A stretch of 64,000 nucleotides of DNA from Spirosoma aerolatum (GTDB taxonomy: Bacteria; Bacteroidota; Bacteroidia; Cytophagales; Spirosomataceae), in contig NZ_CP020104.1 of NCBI RefSeq assembly GCF_002056795.1, positions 5,775,501 to 5,839,500 on the forward strand. Reading direction: 5' to 3'. Below, piece after piece: positions 16,943 through 25,549 of this stretch (position 1 is the stretch's first letter; each line of letters opens with the position of its first letter). Made by a program: the position numbers and the translations under genes. The notes below the pieces were generated by a model. The model was not told the origin of the DNA, ran no database searches, and saw only the letters and a program-made list of their open reading frames with translations.

Positions 16943-17629
16943 TTATACCAACACCGTTTTCAGGAGTTGCTCCAGAATGAGCCGTCCATCGGTATTGCCA
17001 AGAACGGAGTCGGCGGCCCGTTCGGGGTGGGGCATCATACCGAACACATTTTTAGCCTTGTTACTCACTCCGGCGATATTTTCTAAGCTACCGTTGGGGT
17101 TAGCCGATTCGGTAACAACACCCGATTCGTCGCAGTAGCGGAACAGAACCTGGTCGTTATCATTAAGCGCCTTCAACGTATCGGCATCGGCAAAATAACG
17201 ACCATCGCCATGCGCAATGGGAATTTTGTAGGCCGCCTTATCCAGCCCAGCCGTCAGCAGTGCATCCTTCGATTCAGGCTTGAGATAAATGTTCTTACAA
17301 ACATACTTCTGGCTGCTGTTCTGAAGCAATACACCCGGCACCAGACGCGCTTCGGCCAAAATCTGAAACCCGTTACAAATACCCATCAGATAACCACCCC
17401 GATTGGCATGGGCAATCACTTCGTTCATGATGGGCGAAAAGCGAGCAACGGCCCCTGTACGCAGGTAATCACCGTAGGAGAAACCACCCGGCAGGATGAT
17501 AAAATCACAACCTTGCAGGTCATGGTCTTTATGCCAGAGTTTGATAACCTCCTGGTCCATCAATTTCAAAACATCGACAGCATCCTGATCACAGTTCGAG
17601 CCGGGGAATACAACAACACCGAATTTCAT
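16943..17629 (-). CDS. purQ: Phosphoribosylformylglycinamidine synthase subunit PurQ
   Basis: A 228-residue class I glutamine amidotransferase that supplies ammonia for FGAM synthesis, step four of purine biosynthesis, as part of the PurSQL complex in the cytoplasm. The nucleophile elbow GICNGFQIL carries the catalytic Cys; the N-terminus (KFGVVVFPGSNCDQD) and the C-terminal GMMPHPERA with the catalytic His/Glu are typical. The Met at 17629 is the family start; the upstream frame codes repeat-derived sequence. purL and purS are not in the window. The predicted leader is filled by the GAAAGAG inverted repeat at 17634-17722. Confidence 0.95.
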   Translation of the reverse strand: MKFGVVVFPGSNCDQDAVDVLKLMDQEVIKLWHKDHDLQGCDFIILPGGFSYGDYLRTGAVARFSPIMNEVIAHANRGGYLMGICNGFQILAEARLVPGVLLQNSSQKYVCKNIYLKPESKDALLTAGLDKAAYKIPIAHGDGRYFADADTLKALNDNDQVLFRYCDESGVVTESANPNGSLENIAGVSNKAKNVFGMMPHPERAADSVLGNTDGRLILEQLLKTVLV

Positions 17630-17633
17630 AGTG

Positions 17634-17722
17634 GCGAAAGAGCGAAAGAGTGATTGATTGAAAGAGCGATACATTGAACCAGCCTCATTCGCTCATTCAC
17701 TCTTTCGCTCTTTCAATCAATT
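17634..17722. repeat. GAAAGAG inverted repeat in the purQ leader
   Basis: Left arm 17634-17669 (GCGAAAGAGCGAAAGAGTGA and more) and right arm 17686-17722 are near complements, with tandem GAAAGAG units inside each arm. On the minus strand it lies between the purQ -7 element (17724-17731) and the purQ start codon (17629), making up almost the whole leader. Confidence 0.75.
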
Positions 17723-17723
17723 A

Positions 17724-17731
17724 CAAAGGTA
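17724..17731 (-). promoter_or_regulatory. -7 element TACCTTTG for purQ
   Basis: TACCTTTG on the minus strand matches TAnnTTTG. A GTTG word 17 bases upstream, inside the end of the nucleotidase gene, may serve as the -33 element. Predicted transcription start is near 17718. Confidence 0.5.
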
Positions 17732-17737
17732 CGGACT

Positions 17738-18664
17738 TTACTTTACTTCAACGGCGGTTCCGCTATTAGAAACTGCTTTTCCTCGCTCAAAGGTAAGGTC
17801 GATACGACCCAGATTAATACCTGCAAAACCAACCTGGTTAATCCAGACGGGCTGACCACTTAAGTTAGTAACGGCTACGGGCGCATCCAGAAAAGTATGC
17901 GTATGCCCGCCAATGATCAGATCGATATTCCGGCTTTTGGCAGCCAGTACGTTGTCCGACACAGTGGCATCGTTGTATTTGAAACCAAGGTGCGACAGGC
18001 AAATCACATAGTCGCATTTTTTGTCGTTCCGAAGTTGCGCGGCCATGTCGTTACCGATATCGACTGGGTCGAGGTATTTCATTTCTTTGTAAGCATCTTT
18101 CGGGATCAGTCCGGCGGGTTGAATACCCAAACCGAAAACACCTATCCGAATCCCGTCTTTGTCGAATAGTTTAAACGGCATGGTTTTACCATCCATGACC
18201 GTGTTTTTGAAATCGTAATTGGCAATCAGCAGGGGAAAGCTCGCTTTACCAAACTGTGTCACCATATTGTCGATACCTCCGTCGAAATCATGATTACCAA
18301 TGGTTCCGGCATCATACCCCAGTTTGTTCATAGCCAAAATTTCAGGCTCTCCTTTGTACAGGTTAAAGTAAGGCGTTCCCTGAAAAATATCCCCCGCATC
18401 GAAGAGCAGCACATTGCTTTGCTCCTGGCGAATTTTCTGAATCAGTGTAGCCCGACGCGCCACACCACCTTTTCCGGCATTGCGGCTCCCATCCATCGGA
18501 AACGGGTCCAGCCGACTATGCACATCGTTGGTATGCAGAATCGTTAGCGACGTGTCTTTACGAGTATTGGTATTGGCCAGCACCTCAGGCGCTACCGAAC
18601 CAACAACAGCGGCAGTTCCCAGCAGTTTCAGAAACTGGCGTCTATTCGATGCTAATGCGTCCAT
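17738..18664 (-). CDS. 5'-nucleotidase-type metallophosphatase domain protein
   Basis: A 308-residue calcineurin-like phosphoesterase equal to the N-terminal domain of UshA/5'-nucleotidases. Metal-ligand motifs are HTNDVHS (44-50), FDAGD (88-92), GNHDFD (123-128) and a C-terminal GGHTHT. The N-terminus (SNRRQFLKLLGTAAVVGSVAP) looks like a twin-arginine signal, so folding with bound metal before export is likely. The substrate-binding domain is encoded by the separate gene just upstream (18642-19382), with a 23-base overlap. Expected role is periplasmic nucleotide or sugar-nucleotide hydrolysis. Confidence 0.9.
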   Translation of the reverse strand: MDALASNRRQFLKLLGTAAVVGSVAPEVLANTNTRKDTSLTILHTNDVHSRLDPFPMDGSRNAGKGGVARRATLIQKIRQEQSNVLLFDAGDIFQGTPYFNLYKGEPEILAMNKLGYDAGTIGNHDFDGGIDNMVTQFGKASFPLLIANYDFKNTVMDGKTMPFKLFDKDGIRIGVFGLGIQPAGLIPKDAYKEMKYLDPVDIGNDMAAQLRNDKKCDYVICLSHLGFKYNDATVSDNVLAAKSRNIDLIIGGHTHTFLDAPVAVTNLSGQPVWINQVGFAGINLGRIDLTFERGKAVSNSGTAVEVK

Positions 18665-19382
18665 CCGTAGTGGGGGTTATAGGTTGCCCGGTTTTGCCCC
18701 GCTGACGAACATAGTCGATGAGCGCATCCCGGATTAAATAACTTATATCTTCGCGTTTGACGGCTTTTTTTAGAAAATCGGTATTGTCACCCCCATTGGC
18801 AATGTAATCACTCAGCGCAACCGTATAGATTTCATTCGGCTGAAGGGTACGGCCGTTGGTAAACGTAACCGACTGTACCTGCTTATCATGCAGGGTTATC
18901 TTGACGCCCCCCATAACCAGTCCATGCCCATCGGCAAAATGATTCAGAAACTGCCTGAGCATATCGCCCGTAAGCGTGAGCACAACCAATTGATTATCAA
19001 ACGGCATAACCCCAAAAACAGACCCAGTGGTAATAGCTCCTTTGGGTAAATTATCCCGGATTCCACCATAGTTGAGGTGAGAGCAATCGATCGGTTTTCC
19101 GTAGCGTTGGGACGCCTGCTGAAGTAGTGCATCTGTAAGCAGATCATTAAGAGGGCCCTCTGGTAATTTTTTTTCGATGGGTGCTGTTGAGGTAGCCAGG
19201 ACCTCGTTCATCGTTTGGTCGAGCTTCTGCCGATACGGCTGGAGAAAGCTGTTGAGACTTGGGTCAGATGTTGCCGCCAGCGAATCGACACCGATTCGGT
19301 TGGCAGTTCGGTTTGTTAGATGATAACCCGACTTACAGGCCGACAAGATGGCCAAAGTCAGGATAAGAATGTATTTTTTCAT
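18642..19382 (-). CDS. 5'-nucleotidase C-terminal domain lipoprotein
   Basis: A 246-residue lipoprotein with lipobox LSAC (Cys16). From about residue 65 it matches the 5'-nucleotidase C-terminal (substrate-binding) domain: LNDLLTDALLQQA, NYGGIRDNLPKGAITTGSVFGVMPFDN and YTVALSDYIANGGD. It carries no metallophosphatase domain. The next gene, overlapping by 23 bases, supplies that part, so the two probably form one split enzyme with this half anchored to a membrane. The Met at 19382 is chosen as it starts the lipoprotein signal. Confidence 0.9.
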   Translation of the reverse strand: MKKYILILTLAILSACKSGYHLTNRTANRIGVDSLAATSDPSLNSFLQPYRQKLDQTMNEVLATSTAPIEKKLPEGPLNDLLTDALLQQASQRYGKPIDCSHLNYGGIRDNLPKGAITTGSVFGVMPFDNQLVVLTLTGDMLRQFLNHFADGHGLVMGGVKITLHDKQVQSVTFTNGRTLQPNEIYTVALSDYIANGGDNTDFLKKAVKREDISYLIRDALIDYVRQRGKTGQPITPTTDGRISIE

Positions 19383-19508
19383 AGGCATCTGCAAGTTCGG
19401 AAACTCTTGCTTATCCTGCATTAAGAAATTGTATTTAGTACTTAGCCTGCGGATTAAAATATAGTCCTGGCTTTACTGCACTTGCGTCGGCCAGCTACCA
19501 TTAATCTG

Positions 19509-20657
19509 TTAAATGGTTTTACCCGGTGGCGTAATGGTCGTTGGTTCGGGTTTGTAATTCACCTTGCGCACACGTCCGAAGCCGCCCAGGCCAATCTGCA
19601 GGTTAATGAGGCCACCCGAAAACGGTTTAGCATCAAGGATGGGGCTGTAGGATAACTTGGTTCGTATAAACCAGAAACTTACTTCGGTACGATCATTTTT
19701 TGGGGCGTTGTTACCAAGTTTTACATCAAAAGCCAAACCCAATGTGGGCGCGTGACTTAGCAAGGATAGTCCCTGATAGCGTTCGTCTTTCCGATCGCGG
19801 GGCGACAAGTCAAACAATAGATAACCCAGATATGGAATTATTCGGGTTCGTGGACCATCATGCACAATGCGCCCCAGCCCTGCTTCGAACAACATAGGGC
19901 TGATGGGCATATCTTTTTCCCAGGTCTGATTCTGATGCGAAAAGCCTTGCCGTAATGTGCCATTATACAGCGTGGGATGCAGCATGAGCATGGTTCGCTG
20001 AAAGGCAATGTCAATTCCAAACACAACGCCCCCTGCCGAACGAATGGTTTGCGCTAAGGGGCCAGTTGCCAGTATACCCCCACCGCCAAAAAATACCCCG
20101 TAGCCTATTTTTGAGGCCCGGTAGGTGGTTACCAGGTCGGGCGTGTCGTGCAGCCGCTGAACCACCTGTTTCTCCCAGCGCAGCAAGGCTTCCTGATCAT
20201 CGCCCCCACCCGTTTCGGCCCGAAACAGGTTGACCTCCGCCCCCAGTTCCGAATTTGTCAGGTACTCGATCTGGCGAGCCTGTTGTTTAAATCGACGGTC
20301 GGCTCCCAGCGCAATTAGTTTGGCCTTCATCTGGCGGGTGTGCACTTCAACCAGATCAAACAGCACCTGATTATACGCCAATGTCCGTTCGTTACGAGCC
20401 GTTTCCGAAACCCAGGATAGATTACGGAACATCAGGCAAAACGCTTCAACGGCCGGTTGGCCCCAGAGTGATGTAGGCCGAACCTCATACCCAATCTGAT
20501 AATAAAACTCTGAGCCCCCTAAACCGGGCTGGGTGGGCGAATGAAAATCTGCTAATTCCAGCCGACGGGTCGCACTCCAGTGCAGCGTGTCGATGGTCAC
20601 CTGCCCCGAAACGAGTAAGGGAAACAACAACAGTACCAGGAGTAGACGTTTCATCAT
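19509..20657 (-). CDS. DUF922-like domain lacking HExxH, joined to a beta-barrel-like part
   Basis: A 382-residue protein with a signal peptide (residues 1-19, ending LLVSGQ). Residues 24-120 resemble the DUF922-type secreted metalloprotease pattern: W-S-A-T-R-R-L at the start, and LAYNQVLFDLVEVHTRQM (93-110) where the family has L-x-H-E-Q-x-H-F-D-x-x-E. Both His and the Glu of the zinc motif are replaced (Y95, N96, L99), while Q97, F100, D101 and E104 remain. Residues about 180-370 show alternating, glycine-rich strands as in outer-membrane barrels (YGVFFGGGGILA, GLAFDVKLG, LQIGLGGFG). I infer a non-catalytic envelope protein. The family call rests on pattern only. Confidence 0.55.
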   Translation of the reverse strand: MMKRLLLVLLLFPLLVSGQVTIDTLHWSATRRLELADFHSPTQPGLGGSEFYYQIGYEVRPTSLWGQPAVEAFCLMFRNLSWVSETARNERTLAYNQVLFDLVEVHTRQMKAKLIALGADRRFKQQARQIEYLTNSELGAEVNLFRAETGGGDDQEALLRWEKQVVQRLHDTPDLVTTYRASKIGYGVFFGGGGILATGPLAQTIRSAGGVVFGIDIAFQRTMLMLHPTLYNGTLRQGFSHQNQTWEKDMPISPMLFEAGLGRIVHDGPRTRIIPYLGYLLFDLSPRDRKDERYQGLSLLSHAPTLGLAFDVKLGNNAPKNDRTEVSFWFIRTKLSYSPILDAKPFSGGLINLQIGLGGFGRVRKVNYKPEPTTITPPGKTI

Positions 20658-20876
20658 CAGACAAGTGAAGACAGCGCGTAAATTTAGAAATAAGTACTTT
20701 ATTATAAAGTGATTAGTCGCAATTCAACTCTGAATAAAGTACATAAACCTACTGATCATTCAGGAAGTTTTCTTGACATCGTATCGGATATCAGAGAATA
20801 ACCAGACCATATGCCGTTTCGTTGTTTCAATACTAACAAAAAGTAGGCAAAAAAGCGCGGCATTGTTGTAAAGTAG

Positions 20877-20916
20877 AAAAGGGAAGCAGGGGATTGTCAC
20901 CCTCTGCTTCCCTTTT
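20877..20916. terminator. Strong hairpin terminator after ahcY
   Basis: AAAAGGGAAGCAG (20877-20889) pairs perfectly with CTGCTTCCCTTTT (20904-20916) over a 14-base loop. It starts about 20 bases after the ahcY stop codon (20937, minus strand). The A/T-flanked stem could work in both directions, though the gene at 19509-20657 points away from it. Confidence 0.8.
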
Positions 20917-20936
20917 CCAAATTCATCTATTTATTC

Positions 20937-22247
20937 TTAGTACCGATACATTTCTGATTTGAACGGACCGGCAACCGATACGCCAATATAGTCGGCCTGT
21001 TCCTGCTCCAGCGGCTCCAGTTTAGCACCTACGTGAGCTAAGTGCAGAGCAGCTACTTTTTCGTCAAGGATCTTCGGTAACACGTATACCTTGTTCTCGT
21101 ACTTATCTGAGTTTAGCCACAGTTCGATCTGAGCCAGCGTCTGGTTCGAGAACGAGCACGACATCACGAAGCTGGGGTGGCCCATCGCGCAGCCCAAATT
21201 CACCAGACGGCCTTCAGCCAATACGATCACTTCTTTGCCTTCTACCTCATACATATCAACCTGCGGCTTGATTGGACTCTTGGTATGGCCGTAATTTTCG
21301 TTCAACCAGGCCATATCAATTTCATTATCGAAATGCCCAATGTTACAAACAACAGCCTTATCCTTCATGGCTTTGAAGTGGCGGCCTTTGATAATGTTGA
21401 CGTTACCCGTAGCGGTCACAAAAATCTGCGCACGCGTAGCGGCTTCATCCATCGTAACCACTTCATAACCATCCATAGCAGCCTGCAACGCGCAGATTGG
21501 GTCAATTTCCGTTACCAGAACCCGGCAGCCAGCCCCGCGCAGCGATTCAGCCGAACCTTTCCCTACATCGCCATAACCAGCTACAACAGCCACTTTACCG
21601 GCCAGCATCAAATCCGTAGCTCGACGGATAGCGTCGACCAGCGATTCACGGCAACCGTATTTGTTATCGAATTTCGACTTGGTTACCGAGTCATTCACGT
21701 TGATCGAAGGTAAATGCAAGGTGCCGTTTTTCATGCGCTCATACAACCGGTGAACGCCCGTGGTCGTTTCTTCTGAGAGGCCTTTAATGCCCTGAATCAG
21801 TTCAGGATACACATCAAACACCATATTGGTCAGATCACCGCCATCGTCCAGAATCATGTTGAGTGGCTTCCGGTCTTCGCCGAAGAACAGTGTCTGCTCA
21901 ATACACCAGTTAAACTCTTCTTCGTTCATTCCTTTCCAGGCATAGACCGGAATACCAGCCGCAGCAATAGCCGCAGCTGCGTGATCCTGCGTCGAGAAAA
22001 TGTTACAGGACGACCAGGTAACATCGGCCCCCAGTTCAACCAGTGTTTCGATCAGCACAGCGGTCTGGATCGTCATGTGCAGACAGCCAGCAATACGGGC
22101 TCCCTGGAGCGGTTTCGTCGGACCATACTCAGCACGAAGGGCCATTAGACCAGGCATTTCGGCTTCGGCAAGCCGGATTTCCTTGCGGCCCCACTCGGCC
22201 AGCGCAATATCCTTAACTTTGTAAGGAACGTAAGTTGAAGTTTGCAT
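20937..22247 (-). CDS. ahcY: Adenosylhomocysteinase
   Basis: A 436-residue cytosolic NAD-dependent enzyme that splits S-adenosylhomocysteine into adenosine and homocysteine, ending product inhibition of methyltransferases. Family signatures are [15 protein letters not shown] (181-195) and the NAD site GYGDVGKG (224-231); the C-terminus ends in KSEMYRY, the usual PFK-x-x-x-YRY type tail. It is transcribed alone, with an exact -7 element about 88 bases upstream and a strong terminator downstream. I looked for an SAH riboswitch fold in the leader and saw none. Confidence 0.97.
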   Translation of the reverse strand: MQTSTYVPYKVKDIALAEWGRKEIRLAEAEMPGLMALRAEYGPTKPLQGARIAGCLHMTIQTAVLIETLVELGADVTWSSCNIFSTQDHAAAAIAAAGIPVYAWKGMNEEEFNWCIEQTLFFGEDRKPLNMILDDGGDLTNMVFDVYPELIQGIKGLSEETTTGVHRLYERMKNGTLHLPSINVNDSVTKSKFDNKYGCRESLVDAIRRATDLMLAGKVAVVAGYGDVGKGSAESLRGAGCRVLVTEIDPICALQAAMDGYEVVTMDEAATRAQIFVTATGNVNIIKGRHFKAMKDKAVVCNIGHFDNEIDMAWLNENYGHTKSPIKPQVDMYEVEGKEVIVLAEGRLVNLGCAMGHPSFVMSCSFSNQTLAQIELWLNSDKYENKVYVLPKILDEKVAALHLAHVGAKLEPLEQEQADYIGVSVAGPFKSEMYRY

Positions 22248-22334
22248 ATAGATTTACGACCGATTTTCGGCCTTATTACGAAGATACGATTCGATAGACT
22301 ATTTCTCCGTAGTGTTTGATTTCTTAGTAAAGTG

Positions 22335-22342
22335 CAAAAATA
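22335..22342 (-). promoter_or_regulatory. -7 element TATTTTTG for ahcY
   Basis: The minus strand reads TATTTTTG, an exact TAnnTTTG match, about 88 bases before the ahcY start codon. No convincing -33 TTTG was seen, so this is a moderate call. Confidence 0.4.
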
Positions 22343-22463
22343 AGAAGCGACTTGCAGAATCCCTATTGATTGGAATATACTTTAACCAACACCTGATTTA
22401 ATGGCAACCTCCTACTAATCAACATACTCACCTTTTAAACCTGAACAAAACAGTGAATTAACG

Positions 22464-22940
22464 ATGGATACAATTTCTATCATACCCTACTCACCTGAAT
22501 ACCAACCTGATTTTAAACGGCTTAACCTTGAATGGATTTCACGTTATTTTACAGTCGAACCTCACGACGTAGAGCAATTGGATCATCCTGAAATCCATGT
22601 ATTACCTCGAAATGGGCAGATCTTTCTGGCTCAGTCAGGCAATCAGATTGTTGGCTGTGTGGCCATGATCAATACGAGTCCGCTGGATCAGGGCAACACT
22701 GAATTCGAGCTAGCCAAAATGGCCGTTTCGCCAACGGTGCAGGGAAAAGGTATTGGGAAAAAGCTATGTCAGGCGGCTATCGCCTATGCCCGCCAGCTTA
22801 GTGTCAAAACCGTATGGCTCGAATCGAACCGAGTCCTGACGCCAGCGTTGACCATGTACGCCAGCGTAGGATTTCGTGAAGTACCCAGCGTGCCAACTCC
22901 GTATGCGCGGGCCAATATTCGGATGGAAATGAGCTTGTGA
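22464..22940 (+). CDS. GNAT-family N-acetyltransferase
   Basis: A 158-residue acetyl-CoA-dependent acyltransferase. The acetyl-CoA pyrophosphate loop is at VQGKGIGKKLCQAAI (about 92-106, Q/R-x-x-G-x-G/A), preceded by the strand FELAKMAVSP. Single-domain, of normal length. The acceptor substrate is unknown. It stands alone between divergent ahcY and convergent GH20, and a REP-like palindrome starts six bases after its stop. Confidence 0.85.
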   Translation: MDTISIIPYSPEYQPDFKRLNLEWISRYFTVEPHDVEQLDHPEIHVLPRNGQIFLAQSGNQIVGCVAMINTSPLDQGNTEFELAKMAVSPTVQGKGIGKKLCQAAIAYARQLSVKTVWLESNRVLTPALTMYASVGFREVPSVPTPYARANIRMEMSL

Positions 22941-22945
22941 TTTCT

Positions 22946-22974
22946 GCTCGTCCACGATTGTATCGCGGACGAGC
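22946..22974. repeat. GCTCG...GAGC palindromic repeat (family A, copy 2)
   Basis: A 29-base near-palindrome (GCTCGTCCACGATTG to CGGACGAGC). In reverse complement it matches the element at 15838-15866 at 26 of 29 positions. It lies between the stop codons of two convergent genes. Confidence 0.7.
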
Positions 22975-23009
22975 CAGGGGCTAGGTCAACGTAAACTAAA
23001 TACCGAAAT

Positions 23010-24671
23010 CTATTTCTGTGCCGTTTGCCCAGGCCAGACATACTCGAAGCTCTTGTTGATAGGCGCTTCGAAGTAGTTGACTTTCAGGTAGTCGAGCCGT
23101 TTTTTATGCACGTCCAGACGCTGCTTAAAATCGTCGATATTTTTGGCTTCACCGGGCGTCCAGGCGGTTTCAGCAACAGCCAGCAGACGCGGATACGCCA
23201 TATACTCCACGTAATGCGTGGTGGGCATATACTCCGACCAGATGTTGGCCTGTACACCTAACACATGCTTTGCCTGCTCAGTCGTCAGGCTGTCCGTAAC
23301 GGAGGGGTTGAAACCATACACTTTTTCGAGCGGCAACAAACCACCAATGGCTACAGGCTGCGTTTTGGGATCGGTCTGGTAATAATCCAGATAGCAATAC
23401 GTAGTTGGACTCATGATCACGTCATGATTTTGCCGGGCAGCCGCAATACCACCGTTTACACCCCGCCAGCTCATCACGGTAGCATTGGGCGAAAGACCGC
23501 CTTCCAGAATTTCATCCCACCCAATGATCCGTCGCCCTTTCGAGGTAACAAATTTGTCGATGCGCCGAATAAAATAGCTTTGCAATTCGTGTTCATCCTT
23601 CAGGCCTTCTTTCTTCATCAACTCCTGACAGAACTTACTCTGCTTCCACTCCGTTTTGGGGCACTCATCGCCACCAATATGAATGTACTGACTCGGAAAC
23701 AGATCCATTATTTCGGTCAATACGTTTTCCAGGAAGGTGAACGTCTCCTCACGCGGAAACAAAACCTGATCATGAACGCCCCAGGTACCTGTGACAGGAA
23801 TAACCCGGTCGGGGTTCGCGCCTAGTTCGGGATACACGGACAGAACGGCTACCGAATGACCCGGCATTTCGATTTCAGGAATTACCGTTATAAATCGTTC
23901 TTTGGCATACTTCACCACCTCACGTACGTCGTCCTGCGTATAAAAACCACCGTAAGGCTTATCGCTGTATTTCCGATCGCGGTAATGGCCCACCATGGTG
24001 CGAGGACGAATCGATGCGAACTTGGTCAGTTCCGGGTACTTTTTGATCTCAATGCGCCAGCCCTGATCTTCGGTCAGATGCCAGTGAAACACGTTCATTT
24101 TATGCAGCGCCAGAAGATCGATGTATTTTTTGATGAACGACACCGGATAAAAATGCCGCCCGACATCGAGCATGGAACCCCGATACCCGTACTGAGGCTG
24201 ATCTTCGACCATACAGGCAGGCACCGTCCAGGCAACGCCCTCTGCCTTGGTTGGACTAAACACAGCCGCTGGCATCAACTGCATGAGCGACTGAACCCCG
24301 TAGAAAAATCCCTGTGGCTGGGCAGCCGAAATCAGAATCTGTTTTGGCGATACAGTGAGCGTATAACCTTCGGCACCTAATACGGCATCTTTTGTCTGAA
24401 CAAACGCAATTCCATTCGATGCCTTTCCGGTTGCGACGGAGGTTGCTCTCCCGGTCGATTTACCCAGTTGATCAGCCAACATCTGGGCAATCTGACGGAC
24501 TTCAGGATTTGTTGCTTGAATCGAAATCGTTGGTTTGGCGGGCAAGGTATAACTTCCATTACGTTCCTCCAACCGAACAGGTTTTGGGATAATGGCATAG
24601 GTTGCCTTCTGGGCATAGAGTCCGTGTGTTGCCGCAATGACGGCAATCAAACAGAAAAACAGTTTTTTCAT
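23010..24671 (-). CDS. Beta-N-acetylhexosaminidase (GH20)
   Basis: A 553-residue secreted glycosidase that removes terminal GlcNAc/GalNAc from chitin or glycan ends. Signal peptide MKKLFFCLIAVIAATHGLYAQ; GH20b-type N-terminal domain about 25-155; catalytic TIM barrel from about 160 (YGYRGSMLDVGRHFYP). The catalytic Asp-Glu pair is D335-E336 in HIGGDECPKTEW, and FHWHLTEDQGWRIEIKKYP is also typical. It uses substrate-assisted catalysis by family. It stands alone with an exact -7 element just upstream. Confidence 0.95.
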   Translation of the reverse strand: MKKLFFCLIAVIAATHGLYAQKATYAIIPKPVRLEERNGSYTLPAKPTISIQATNPEVRQIAQMLADQLGKSTGRATSVATGKASNGIAFVQTKDAVLGAEGYTLTVSPKQILISAAQPQGFFYGVQSLMQLMPAAVFSPTKAEGVAWTVPACMVEDQPQYGYRGSMLDVGRHFYPVSFIKKYIDLLALHKMNVFHWHLTEDQGWRIEIKKYPELTKFASIRPRTMVGHYRDRKYSDKPYGGFYTQDDVREVVKYAKERFITVIPEIEMPGHSVAVLSVYPELGANPDRVIPVTGTWGVHDQVLFPREETFTFLENVLTEIMDLFPSQYIHIGGDECPKTEWKQSKFCQELMKKEGLKDEHELQSYFIRRIDKFVTSKGRRIIGWDEILEGGLSPNATVMSWRGVNGGIAAARQNHDVIMSPTTYCYLDYYQTDPKTQPVAIGGLLPLEKVYGFNPSVTDSLTTEQAKHVLGVQANIWSEYMPTTHYVEYMAYPRLLAVAETAWTPGEAKNIDDFKQRLDVHKKRLDYLKVNYFEAPINKSFEYVWPGQTAQK

Positions 24672-24696
24672 AGGTAGAAAAGTAAGGGGTATCGCA

Positions 24697-24704
24697 CAAA
24701 GGTA
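24697..24704 (-). promoter_or_regulatory. -7 element TACCTTTG for the GH20 gene
   Basis: The minus strand reads TACCTTTG, an exact TAnnTTTG match, ending 25 bases before the start codon at 24671. A -33 element was not clear. Confidence 0.4.
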
Positions 24705-24853
24705 CGCGAGGTTTTGGGAGATGCCGCACTTAAATCTACCACCGCCCTAACGAAGCGACCTGGGCAAACCGCTGTAAATTGACTAACGCCCACAGCTTCT
24801 TAGCGCCCTTGGGGTCGTACCATACAGATTATAGCATTCGTTCTGGTAAAAAA

Positions 24854-25492
24854 TTACTTCAAATACGGTTTAAGCACTTTTTGCCATCGTTCGTAGCCTG
24901 CCGGAAGCATGTGTAGACTATCGGATCGAAACAGTTCGGGGACAGGCTGTCCATTTTTCAACAGCATGACCGGGCGAATATCGACAAACTGAGTATTTCG
25001 CTGTTTCGCCAGGTACGCCTGAATCAACCGATTGGCATTATCCATTTCCGAAAAATACTTCCGACGCGACGGACTAGGCTTTATGGAGATAAACGTAAAC
25101 GTCGTATTAGGCAATTCCCGGCGAACGTGCTCGAACAGCGTAACCAGACGTTCGTATACTTCCTGCCCCGTTTTTCCGGCAGCAACATCGTTTTCGCCCG
25201 CATACAACACGACCTGCTTCGGCTTATAGGGCACGATGACACGATCGGCGTAATAGATCACATCGCTCAGCTGCGAGCCACCAAAACCTCGTTGTAAAAC
25301 AGGTTTATTCGGAAAGTAATTGCCAAGATTTTCCCATAATCGGATTGACGAGCTTCCTGTAAAAACGATTGGGTTTCGGGGTGGCGGAGTCGTTTTATCA
25401 GCCTGTTCAAACGCCCGAATCTCCGATTCAAACGCGTGTTCCTGCGCAAACAGGCAAAGAGGAAAAAGAAGCAACAATAAGAGACGTGGCAT
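24854..25492 (-). CDS. Secreted SGNH/GDSL-type hydrolase
   Basis: A 212-residue esterase-like protein with a signal peptide (MPRLLLLLLFPLCLFAQ). SGNH blocks are seen in order: nucleophile region VFTGSSSIRLW (Ser48), GFGGSQLSDV (Gly), YAGENDVAAGK (Asn) and DSLHMLPAGYERW with the catalytic Asp and His. Such proteins deacetylate or deacylate glycans or lipids in the periplasm. It ends 182 bases before the GH20 gene on the same strand; a shared role on acetylated glycans is possible but not shown. Confidence 0.88.
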   Translation of the reverse strand: MPRLLLLLLFPLCLFAQEHAFESEIRAFEQADKTTPPPRNPIVFTGSSSIRLWENLGNYFPNKPVLQRGFGGSQLSDVIYYADRVIVPYKPKQVVLYAGENDVAAGKTGQEVYERLVTLFEHVRRELPNTTFTFISIKPSPSRRKYFSEMDNANRLIQAYLAKQRNTQFVDIRPVMLLKNGQPVPELFRSDSLHMLPAGYERWQKVLKPYLK

Positions 25493-25549
25493 TGCTTTTA
25501 GTGGATGTTTTTACTAAAAGTCATAGCTAACGCTAAACTCACTTCCCGA

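Noticed and set aside
21177..21713. A plus-strand open frame of 178 codons within ahcY
   Set aside because: Antisense to a highly conserved gene; codon pattern and lack of any motif show it is a shadow.
22248..22463. Possible SAH riboswitch before ahcY
   Set aside because: I could not find the paired core expected for that riboswitch; only a small CCGA/TCGG hairpin is present.
23265..24380. Two plus-strand open frames inside the GH20 gene
   Set aside because: Antisense of a clear GH20 coding sequence, with no independent promoter or family features.
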